Assembly: GCF_029227915.1 (NCBI RefSeq)
Contig: NC_079876.1
Location: forward strand, 11,594,001 to 11,658,000
Reading direction: 5' to 3'
DNA: 64,000 bases
From: Hydractinia symbiolongicarpus
Taxonomy: Eukaryota; Cnidaria; Hydrozoa; Anthoathecata; Hydractiniidae
Shown here: piece by piece, positions 9,846-20,307 of the stretch
Layout of the letters: every line of letters starts with the position of its first letter
How positions within the stretch are numbered: position 1 is the stretch's first letter
The notes under the pieces: generated by a model
The model's database searches: none
The model's input: the letters and a program-made list of their open reading frames with translations, nothing else
Told to the model about the DNA's origin: nothing
Made by a program: the position numbers and the translations under genes

Positions 9846-12800
9846 CTTTCGTTGTTGGTTTTTTAGGGGCACTTCCACATACCTTTGATGCCATAGTTAT
9901 TCACAAGTTAAAGTAAGACTTGATACACGATTACATTAATTGAATTTGATTTGTCAAAATTATATTGAAAATTACCCTATTCAGGCCGGAGAGGTGGTGG
10001 TGGTGGTGTATATTTCTTATATGATATTGCATTGCTTTTTCTGAGTTTCCCTTTAAATGACCTGCAAAATGTTAAGAAAAGTCTTGATTTTAATAATGTC
10101 GTCAAAACTTTTCTTTTAAATTTTATTAAATTTGTCGGGGCTATAAGGATGCAAATATTATTATGCCTATAGCACTTTTTGTTTAGGAGATAAATAGGGG
10201 GAGTCCCTTCCGTCTTAGAGACCTAAAGATTCCCTAAAAAGCTCGACATGGTTAAAATGAAATAAAAGCTTGACAAGTGATGTATGCGAATAGATTTTAA
10301 TAATTTTTCTTTTGACAAAATGTAGTAAGAGAGGTTATGAACTCGCTTCTATTGTGGTTATAATAGCAACTGCTCTAACATCAACAAAAAGGAAACGTGG
10401 AAAACGCCGTATGTGGAACAAAAATGTCGGCACGAAAGAAGTACTTTGTTAAATAAATTACGGCTAGAACAGAAAGAAGATTATTTTCGCTTTATTTGAA
10501 TGTCTTCTGCTTATTAAACTTGCCTTTTTTATTTATATATTATTGCTGTATAATTCTCTCTAAATCACTTAATCAAGAAATGTTTGTGAGATTCTAATTG
10601 TATATATCATGTTTTTTTACCGTCCTGCATTTTGTTTATTTTTGATGAGCATTTCACTGCGCACACACTCGACTAACAAAAAAACGTTTTGATTGGTTAA
10701 AATCTTTAGGTAAACAGAGTTACACCGTTTTAAGTTTTTTAAAGTGTGGGAAACATAACAACGATTTCCGTATGACACAAAACCCGAGTTATCGAATTTA
10801 AAATTTGAAAATCGAAAACTCAAATCATGTATCAAAAACTATATTTTTTATACGACGTGAGGGTGATTCTACTACCTCTTTAGTTTATTTTCACTAAAAA
10901 TAAAAACTCATAATAACACGTTATGAACAGATGTGAAAGGCTTTATTCACGTCACTAAAAGTACGATTCCTTTAAATGTTTTTAGAAGTTGATTGAAAAC
11001 ATTTTGGAGACGAAAAACATATTTTCATTTAAGAAGCATCTCTTCTTATATTCTTTTTCTTGGCATATTAAAGTCAAAATAGGCAAAAATAAGTTCAGAA
11101 TTTCTCTCTGCGCTAGCCAGAAAACTTACATTGGGAACGAAAATTTTCGGACAGAAAAAACTTTGGATGTTTTTTTGTCCGAAATTTTTTCCGTCCGAAC
11201 TTTGTGTCTGTTGAAAGTTTTTTTGTCCGAAAATTTTGGTTTCATAAATGTTTTAAGAAAGGGCCAGTTATTATAGTGTAATAAGTAGTGTTATTAATGT
11301 AGTGTAATATATATTATGATGTAATCAGAAAATCAATAAAAATTGCAGTTTTTGAACTTATTATTTTCGTTATTTTTACATTTGACTCTATCTATAAAGC
11401 TGGATCCTGAAGACCCTTTCTTAGATCTTGATTAAATATATGTACACTATAAATATTCGTAGCTTTCTTTATGTGACATTTCCCGTAATTATTAACTTGG
11501 TTTAAAAAAATTCGTTTAAAAGACTTACCCATACATTTTTAGACTTTATAAATCTGGTCCGAAATTTTTTCCGCTGAAATAAAAAATTAAAAAGTATTTC
11601 CGCCAAAGATTTTTCGCCGAAATATTTTCCGCCGAAAATTTTAGTTCTTAATGTATACCAAAGTTGTCTCTTCCTATCTCAACTCGCAACGGTCCAAAAA
11701 ATTGTTCCGGATGGGGAATGGCCAAAAATTCTCATAAAAGAAATTTATTGACAAACCAAAAGAGATTTTTTCCCAAAGATTAAAACAATTATTGATTATT
11801 CTTTCTATGCCTACTTGTTGGACATGCCATTTTCAATTTTCTGAATCATGTTGCACTTTTAAACAATCTTTTGGTTTCATCTCGAACAAAACAAATATAT
11901 TGTTTTCTTTGTTTGTATCCACATTTCCAATTTTGAACTTTGTTTATCTATTTGTTTATCTATGCAGACGAAACCTTAGTTAGGCAAAAAAAGTTTGAGA
12001 TAGAGGGAGAAAAAGTCGTAAGCGACCCGGATACGAGATAGCAAAATCTCAAAATTAGAGAAATTTTCGAGATGGAAAAGTTCGAGATGAAGAGAGGAAA
12101 GAGGGACTGATAATTTTGTTCGAGATAGACAGAAGCCATGTGAGAGAGTCAAGATTAAAAGTGTCCACTATAACCGTTCTTTTGCGTACATTTTTAAATC
12201 ACATACATATAGAGTAATGTGGATATGTTGATGTAGGCATTGTTATGACAAGGTTGTTTTTAAATGGTTATATTTCTGATCTAAAAGGCTAATTTATAAA
12301 GTAAGGCTGAATTCCTCCAGCTTTTATATATATTTTGTACATATCTTTTTAAATATTAAAACAAAAACCGTAAAAATTTCACTTAAATGTTAATTATATT
12401 TATTTACTATTGTATTTCTGAACTTTAATATAAAGTACGAGGTAATGTTTCTACCTTAATTGTACTTGCAATGAAGTTTTTATGCAAAATGATGCAATAG
12501 TTGAAATGTCGTAACTGCGACTGTCTTCGTCATTTTTGGTTCACTAATTCCCGGTTGCAACGCAGTGGAATTGAGTTTAAAATCATCGGAAAACTCCTAC
12601 AACTACGACGCGCGAAATGGGAATGTAGCCTGTGTGTTAGCCTTTAACGGGGTCGAGGCTACATGCTGAATCATTGATCGAACTTAGGCATTTACGTTTT
12701 CTATGTGTATTATGGAATTTAAAGTACGTGAGCCAGATCACAAAATAAACACACAAAAAAACACACAAAAAACGTCTTTCACCTTTTTGTCTTCTATAAC

Positions 12801-13200
12801 CTTTATATTTTGTAATATTTGTTTTTTGTATGTTCTAAATCTTAACATAAATATATTGTCACGTTTTTTAGCAACGTACAGATCTTAAACGCGCCAGTTT
12901 TAGGATTTTTGGCTAGGGACGAAGTTATTGAAGGCTAGCTAGTTAGAGCTTTACTTATTACTATTCTGTATGGTATAAAGAGCTTTTTATCCTACCCAAA
13001 ATTTATTTTTATGTTGATACTGTAGCCATTTAGCTAGCTCCTATCTTTGGCTAAAAGTGAGATTAAAAAAAGCAGTTTGGCTACTGTAATATTCTTAAGC
13101 AATAATTCTTATGCTGAATGCAGATGTAGCTAGGTGGCTAGCTACGTCTTTCTTTATTTTCCTGAAAACTTTTTCTGCAAATAAAATGGTTGATTAATTG
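9846..13200. other. Intergenic DNA, no supported gene
   Basis: AT-rich sequence with scattered repeats. 11100-11260 and 11555-11650 carry several copies of a TTTTTTGTCCGAAA / TTTTCCGCCGAAAATT motif in both orientations. 10325-10462 is open on the plus strand with a basic stretch (TSTKRKRGKRRMWNKN) vaguely like the start of Harbinger-type nuclease proteins, but it is too short to name. The other ORFs listed by length alone (10989-11276, 11792-11983, 12703-12888) show no recognisable features. Confidence 0.5.
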
Positions 13201-13229
13201 TTTTAGCTGGATAGGTAACGCCTTTGTTT

Positions 13230-13870
13230 TTATTTAAACCGAAGTTGCAATGAAGTTTTTTTGGAAAAAGGTATTACGCCTCTATCCGCCTGTTCAGCTC
13301 TGTTTAACTGTACTAAGTTCTCAGCCCAGTCTGCTTTATTGGTAAAGACTGTTACGCCTATGGGCATGTGCAGCACGGTTTACCTGTGCTAAGGTCAGCC
13401 CACTGTGACAATTTATTTTTAAAATTTCTCGGGAATCACGCCTGTACGGATGTGCAACACTGTTTCCCTGGACTAACCGCTCAGCCCTGAGTCTGCGAGA
13501 AAGTTTTTTTTGAAAAGGTTTTATCCATATACGCTGTGCAACGCTGGGCTCAGCCCGGTGTCACAACTAATTTCCTAACATTCACAAAAACTCATTCCGC
13601 ACAATAGAATAATATTGACCAATTGTTTTTGCTATGACAGGGTAACAACGGTTTGTAAACTCTACTTTTATTTCACCTATTGTTGCGAAAAATTTATTTT
13701 TTGAAAAATATGCTACATTCGCAACACTATAATGGTGCATGCGCTTCACTTGATTTACGACATACTGTATACCTGTAATAAAGCTCTCCACCTGACCGTG
13801 TGGCACAGTTTACGGCTCTTGTTAAAGAGTTCAACGCCGGGTCACTCCCCGCATGTTAGTGGGTTAGGGC
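13230..13870. repeat. Diverged GC-richer tandem repeats
   Basis: Four or five degenerate units of roughly 80-110 bp each contain ACGCCT near a TGTGCA(G/A)CAC/CTGTTT core and end in CTCAGCCC-type sequence (near 13268, 13348, 13437, 13525 and more weakly 13790-13850). The base composition is markedly higher in G+C than the surroundings. No coding frame runs through them. Confidence 0.5.
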
Positions 13871-14656
13871 TAGGTTTTATGGTAAGAAAATCAGCGGGAG
13901 TAAGTCTGCCGTAAGTCAAATTCCTAACTTAGGGGCTAAATTTCAACTTGCGTAGATCTAACTAACCAGGCTAGGATTTTCGCCCCGGGGCGGAAATGTC
14001 ATATAATCGCAAAATCATTTTTAAACGGAATTGAAAACAACTATGCGCATGTATTTGATCTCCATGTGATAGCAAAACATTTTTCAGCCCTGCCCCGAGT
14101 AGAAATTTCGACCCGGGCTGAAATTCTCCATGTAAACAGCCCCTCAATGAAACTTTTTTTCTAACATCTTTAAAGTTTTTCTCTCTTTTTTTTTTCTTTT
14201 TTTTGACGTGTGGTATCATTACACTACAGAGAATTCAAGGACATCTGATCCGCCATCTTTGTTTGGGAAATTGCAACCATGTTCGCGCCATAAGGCTCTT
14301 TTTAATTTTATTATCTCATTTTTTATATTTGTCTTTTTTTATATAATCGTGTCGATTTGAATGAGTTTTAATAAAACGGTAACCAAATCTACCTGTCAAA
14401 TCTTTTATACAATGTTGGATTAAACCATGGAATTTTCTACTTTTTGAAATTATATCGGTTGTAGCCATAATCGCTCACCTGTTTTTATACTGGAAGCTAT
14501 GCAGAGATAATCGATTCTCACTTTTCCAGCCTGACTTGGTCGGAGTTTGAAACAAACCAAAGTTTGAACCTTCTGCACTGAAAGAGACGCCGTATCACTA
14601 GGTTGGTGGAAGAAATTGTGCAGCAAATGTGATATGAAGTAAAGAAATTCTGACAA

Positions 14657-15453
14657 AATGTTGTAAGCGGAATCGAAAGCGCAACAAGTTGGATATAAAG
14701 CTAATGAAGCGAATAGAAGATCAATAAAAGACTTTCGAGAGTGTTAAGGCCGAGATACATTTGAAATTTCTATTTCGAAACTGTCTGAAATTTTTATTTC
14801 AGAAATATTTCGAAATATTTTGAAACCTTTCGAAAGCTTTCGAAAGTGTTTTAAATTGCTCAGAAATTAATTTCAAGACATGCTGCAAAACTTTCACAGG
14901 TATTTCAGAGCAAGAAAATTCTGCAAATCGATTTGAATAATTTTCTATACTTCGAAATAAGTTCGAAACTGCCGACAACAGGTGCGCAATTTTCTGACGT
15001 TTATGAGAAGCTTTTGCGCATTTTCTTTTTTGGCGATAAACAGAAGAAAACATAAAAATGAGTGAATACGAAGCAGACACGATGGAGTTTGAACCTGCTT
15101 GATCCTTTTTTTGATCCTTTTGACTCATGTTTAAAATAATGCTAAAAGACTTTATATTAATTTCGAAACAATGGAAAACGTATTTCGAAATATTTCTGAA
15201 ATAAAAATTTCAGACAGTTTCGAAATAAAAATTTCAAATGTATCTCTGCCTTTAGAGATATGTAAATTGTATTGTATTTGTAACGAAAACACAGAGAAAG
15301 TACTGAAATTTTAAAAAATGTCGTAAAGCGGAACCGAAAGTGCAACAGGTTGGTTGTAATGCTATTGAAGCAAATAGAAGAACAATAAACTACTTTTGAG
15401 AAAGATATGCAAATTGTTTTGTATTTGTAATTGAAACACAGAAGAAGTAGTTC
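14657..15453. repeat. Direct duplication, one copy split by a MITE
   Basis: The segment 14657-14746 joined to 15252-15303 matches 15317-15453 in order (AATGTTGTAAGCGGAATCG versus AATGTCGTAAAGCGGAACCG, then GAGATATGTAAATTG versus AAGATATGCAAATTG). The second copy lacks the 505-bp element and serves as an empty-site comparison. Confidence 0.75.
14747..15251. mobile_element. PIF/Harbinger-like MITE, 505 bp
   Basis: Terminal inverted repeats of about 65 bp start AGGCCGAGATACATTTGAAA on the left and mirror on the right (ending TTTCAAATGTATCTCTGCCT). They are flanked by the 3-bp duplication TTA (14744-14746 and 15252-15254), the target preference of PIF/Harbinger transposons. The interior has stacked TTCGAAA motifs and no transposase frame, so it is non-autonomous. 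The ORFs across it (14799-15128, 15157-15345, minus) are shadows. Confidence 0.8.
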
Positions 15454-15612
15454 ATCAGCTGGCTTTGTTTTGACGCAAAACGTAATTTAATCTTTTAATA
15501 ATCTTTTTCCCTATTATTACAAATAATATTATTTTACATAAAATAATTGGATATATATTTCATATATATAATCAAAAAAAGGTCCATTTCAGGAAATAAT
15601 ACTAATTCCAAG

Positions 15613-18600
15613 ATGAAATCAAATGTTGGTACTCTCGGCTTTTTAATTATTTTCCTGGTTATGTGGCTACGTGTACCAATTGTGGATACAAAACCAGATG
15701 AATATTTAAGTTCGAACGGTTCGCCAGATTCTGCTCAAAACGGTGATAGAGTGGTTGTTGCTGATGATGGAGCTGAAAATAGCGCTGAAAATAGCGCTAA
15801 ACATGGCGCTGATCATGGCATTGATGATGGCGCTGATCATGGCGCCGAAGAGGATGATGACGCTGAAGAGGATGATGACGCTGAAGAGGATGATGACGAA
15901 GATGAAAACGAAGACGACGAAGTTGAAAGCAATTATGTACCATCTCCAGAAATGAATCTTGGTCATGGTAAGTACCCTCATCTCATTGTAGGCTTATAGA
16001 GAGCTAAATACATATACATATACAAAATGCTGATGTCAGTTTCATGACCAAAGAAGAGGGAAAATATGTTAGTAGCGTATTTTAGAAGGCTTAGTATTTA
16101 AAATAGGGTTGATTTAGTAATTCACGCGACTATACTATTTTTTACCGGGAAAATTTGTCGGATTCTATTTTTTAAATATATACACATTTTTTAAAGCTAT
16201 ACTCAGTTATGACCTCAAATGAGCGATTCAACAATTTTCTAACAAAATTGATAAAAAATTGTTGATAAAACATTCGCAAAAACATTTTTTTAGGAAATGC
16301 TGATCCTATTGAGCATGATTAAATAACCATGATAAGTTCTTGCTTATAATTCAAAAATTTAAAGAAAAAAGGTCAAAAATATCGAAGAACTTTATACAAG
16401 AAGTGTTTATCTACTCTACAGTTTTATCCATACCAGAGTTTTAAGTTGATTAATCTACTTGACAGGTTAAAATATATTAATAAATGGTCTAAGTTACTCT
16501 ACGGTAAGATTGTGCGCAACATTTAATTGTTTCGTTACATCACATTATTAACCAGTCTTTACGCTCCAGTACGCGTGGAAACAAGCAAAAATTGTCCCTT
16601 TTTTAATCAGGAGACACAAACAAACCTGAAAATTATCGTCCAATTTCAGTGTTGCCAATACTCTCTAAATTATTGAAAAAGCAGTACACACACACACAAT
16701 TAATGGAATTTTTAGAAAATGAGAAATTACTAAATGACTTCCAATTTGGCTATAGAGCTAAACGTTCAACATATCTTGCAACAACCCTACTTGTTGACGA
16801 AGTAAGACAAGCTGCCGAGAACAGAAAGTTAGTTGGAGCGCTGTTCCTGGATTTAACTTAAGCGTTCGATACGATCAGTCACGATGTAGTCTTAAGAAGA
16901 CTTTCATCTTACGGTGTTGACAATGTAGAATTGTTGTGGTTTACAGATTATCTTTTTAACCAATTACAAGTTGTTAAAGTTGGCAATCGAACATCAGCAA
17001 GTTTTAATGTCGTAAATGGAGTGCCGCAAGGATCGATAATCGGTCCTATACTATTTTTAATATTTTTTAATAATCCCCGGTTTGTAAAATAAACTTTGTA
17101 TCATTTTAGATAAAGGCTTGTTTAATGGTGATATTCGGTTAACTTCAGAACAGAAAAAAAGGATCATGAATCGCAATCAGAAGAGGGCCGCAAGAAAAAC
17201 AGGCTTATGGACACAAAACACTATCTGCTACAAAATTGACCAAAAGAAATTGCGTAAGTGCGACATTCTAAAAAAATTCTAAAAAATAAATAAAGGTTAT
17301 GTTAACTATTCAAAATAAATTATTTTAGCCAAAGACATGAGAAGATCCATAAAAAGGGCAATAAACAAATTCCAACAGGCATTGAAAAACTGTGTAGAAT
17401 TTATTAACTTGAGAAATAATAAAACATTGGAACAAAGAATTAGTAGGGAAAAGTATCATGGTGAACCCGTCCCTCACATCTTCTTCACAAGAAATCATAT
17501 AAATGACACGTAAGTTATCACGTTTTAAAACAATAGCCGCTTATAAATCTACTTCGAATGTTATTTTTCGATTTCCAATTGTCAAAAGCAGCAAAAGGGG
17601 CGCGTAAACTTTTAAAGGCCAAAAGCATGTAAGCATGAACGTTGGACGTAAAAAATTATTTCTGTTTAAGAAAATAAGTCTTCTCAAACTATTATAGTTG
17701 CTGAAAGAAGAAAAAGAAAACAAACCAAAGAAGTATGCAAAAAGTAAAACGACTGTATCAAGAAGGAAAACTGAAAAAATAATTCAATTTTCTCGTTTAA
17801 GATATAAAACTGTATGACAGTCAACTTTTGTTCAGTATTTTCGTATGTCACCTAGATCATATTTGTGTGTTCACCATCCATCTTAAATTAAAAATGATAG
17901 TTTGGATGGCTCTTGCAAAAAGTTGTTTATATGACGTGGCTTGGAGCATTTTAATTGGATACCACTTTGAAAACGAGCGTAAAAGTATGAGTCGACTTTT
18001 GAAACCTCGCTGAGCGGACCGCTTTTAGCGGGTTTGGAACTTAAAGAACAATAGCCGCTACGCTCAGCGCGTTTAGAAACGCGTGGTGGAAATTCGGCTT
18101 TAAATACTCTAGAAATACCTATTTTACATTTGTGATTACTTTTGCGTAACTTTTATGTTTAGTTGTAAACAGTTTTTTCAATTTTATCGTGATATATAAT
18201 TATGTTGTTATTACAAACGCATAATTAGCAAACAAACGCACGTGCTATATACCTTTGCTAACAAAAAGAAGAAAGTTTATATCTCGTTTTAAAACAATTT
18301 TTGTATGATGTGTTTATACAAAGTTAATTTTAAACCTACTATTCCTGCTTTGATGTAGCGGGTGTTGGTCTTACGCTGGAAGAGTTGAGAGTACCGGTAA
18401 AGTTCCCGGTCAACAAATTCTACATGCTGGCAACGGTTGCGAAGATAGTATGTTACATGAGATCGCTCATGCTGTTGGATTTTGGCATGAGCAGAGCAGA
18501 CCAGATCGCGACAAATATGTGAGAGTCATGGTAGGAAACATAAAGGACGAATACAAAGGACAATTCAGTAATAGCTTATGATATATATTTTTTTGTTTAC

Positions 18601-19489
18601 TAAATTTCTCAACAAGTGCCCAAATTTTACTAGCGCACTTTGATTCAATTTTAGCAGCGGTAAAAAAATTATGAGGAAAAAGGTGCAAGATTAAGGACAT
18701 AAACTTTAACGTAAGAACTTTTTTGGAAACTAAGAAAAGCCTGTCGCGAAATAAAATTAAAGAAAAATGTAAGAAAACAACATCAATTTTTTTCTACGTA
18801 TCGCTTTTTCCAATTTATCACCTTGAACGCACTAGAGATTACTACTTATTTGACAAAAAATTAAAAAAATTCGCCATTTGAAATTTATCTGTAATGTTGC
18901 TAAAAATATATTTACGCGAGTTTTTTACTCTAAAATAAATGTAAAAAAAGGGAAGGAATGTCAGCAGTCGCAAAATAAATAGATCTTTTTCTGATTAGAT
19001 AAATCATCTGACGAAGCCGTTGACAGCATGGGTTATGCTTATGACTTTCAGTCAATTACACATTATGGCAAGTATTTTTTTTCGAAAAATGGGAAGAAAA
19101 CATTAAAGGCAAGAAGGAAATATCGTAAGTTCGCGAAAGAAATGGGACAAAGATCTTATCTGAGCTTACTAGACCATGCTCAAATGAGAGGCATGTACAA
19201 ATGTAACAAGATTCCAAGTCTGGAAAGCAAAAAAGTGTGTGTTAGCAAGAAAACTAAAGGCCGTGATTACAGAGGAAAGTTAGACTACACAGAACATGGA
19301 GTTATGTGCCAATCTTGGAACCATCAATATCCACACTCCCATAATTATACTTGCAAAAAGAAAAGAGAAGGTCTTGGAAGACACAACTATTGTCGCAACC
19401 CTTTTGGTCAGAAAGAACGGCCATGGTGTTTTACGACATTAACTGGTACTGTATGGCAGTACTGCGATTTAAAGCTTTGCGACGATTAA
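15613..19489 (+). CDS. Secreted astacin metalloprotease with C-terminal kringle
   Basis: Five exons (15613-15967, 17110-17253, 17329-17509, 18359-18567, 18999-19489) join in frame with GT-AG introns into 459 residues. In order they encode a signal peptide (1 to about 26), an acidic low-complexity segment with AEEDDD repeats (about 40-112), a propeptide with the FxGD aspartate-switch motif (F123-D126), and an M12A catalytic domain with zinc site HEIAHAVGFWHEQSRPD (H260, E261, H264, H270) and the four conserved domain cysteines. A kringle (C377-C457, with CQSW, NYCRNP and PWC) follows. The enzyme should be a zinc endopeptidase acting outside the cell. The Met-turn reads SITHY (T317) where SVMHY is usual. 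An ATTAAA/AATAAA lies at 19613-19659. An earlier in-frame start at 15547 exists, but the ATG at 15613 is directly followed by the signal peptide. Confidence 0.93.
16573..17085 (+). mobile_element. CR1/L2-like LINE reverse transcriptase fragment in astacin intron 1
   Basis: The translated fragment starts with WKQAKIVP, shifts frame near 16600, and continues with NYRPISVLP (RT domain 0/1), FGYRAKRST, LFLDLT followed by an in-frame TAA (16859-16861), AFDTISHD and GVPQGSIIGPILF. It then ends before the YxDD region. This is the 5' half of a reverse transcriptase domain in the same orientation as the host gene, dead by stop and truncation. It lies wholly within the intron 15968-17109, whose acceptor follows 24 bp later. 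Confidence 0.88.
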
Positions 19490-19968
19490 CAATCCGTATA
19501 CCGGAAGAAAAGTTGTGAAAACTGTTTATTTTTACTTGCTAGTAATAATTTACCGAAATATTATTTTATTTTATTTTATATTATGTAGGATTATGCATGA
19601 ATGATAACTAGAAATTAAAAAAAAGGTTGCGAAGCATTTCGCAAGTTCGCAAAAATAAAACTATCCAATACTTTGTCCCTAGCGCTTCTTGTTTCTTTGG
19701 CGCTAACATCTTCCGAAATACATCAAAATTGAATATCATAGCGTAGAAGAACCCTGGGGACGAGGTAGGCAAATGAACGCTCTGCAGAAAAATTCATTGC
19801 GCAAAAACAGTTTTTTTTTTTTTTTGCGAATAGACTGCGCGATTATTTGATGTGTGTGGGATATTCTTTTCAAAATGTGCGAGAAAATTAAATTACACGA
19901 AACTAACAAAAACGAATAGCGCGTGTTAAAATTTTGTACCGCCTTTTCCCACAGAATGATAAAAGTAA
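19490..19968. other. Intergenic, 3' of the astacin gene
   Basis: Probable 3' untranslated region to about 19680. A short interspersed motif ACCCTGGGGACGAGGTAGG at 19750-19768 recurs with changes near 31619 and 63070. A poly-T tract occupies 19811-19825. Confidence 0.5.
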
Positions 19969-20307
19969 AGAGCGCAATACAAAATTACACTTTTAAAAGT
20001 ATTCCGAAAAATACATCGAGTTGTACAACCCGCAGTAGTTGGTCCTAACGTTAACGATTTCGTAAATGACCTTACAACAAAACAACTTTATCAAGATTTA
20101 TTAAATAGCTTCAATTTTGGGCAGAAAAACAATAACGGTTTCGTCTTCTTTTCACCACACGCATTGGAGGATTACATCACTCACTCCCATTGTACACAAT
20201 CTAAAAGAAAAAGAAAACATTTTCATATAGTGAAGCTTCCAGTGCCTTTAAGGGATGGGCAAGTCAATGGAATTGAAAGCGCTGCTTTTCATCTCATAAA
20301 TAATTAA
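19969..20307 (+). other. Unidentified open frame without a start codon
   Basis: 113 codons are open from after a TAA (19966-19968) to a TAA at 20305-20307, with no ATG in the first half. The translation looks protein-like (FVNDLTTKQLYQDLLNSF, then NNNGFVFFSPHALEDYITHS, then a KRKRK patch). A strong polypyrimidine acceptor (CCTTTTCCCACAG, ending 19954) lies just upstream, but reading from it in this frame meets the TAA. It may be a decayed exon, a transposon-protein relic, or chance. I do not recognise a family. Confidence 0.3.

Noticed and set aside
15706-15981. Minus-strand ORF rich in isoleucine and phenylalanine
   Set aside because: It is the antisense shadow of the acidic repeat in astacin exon 1.
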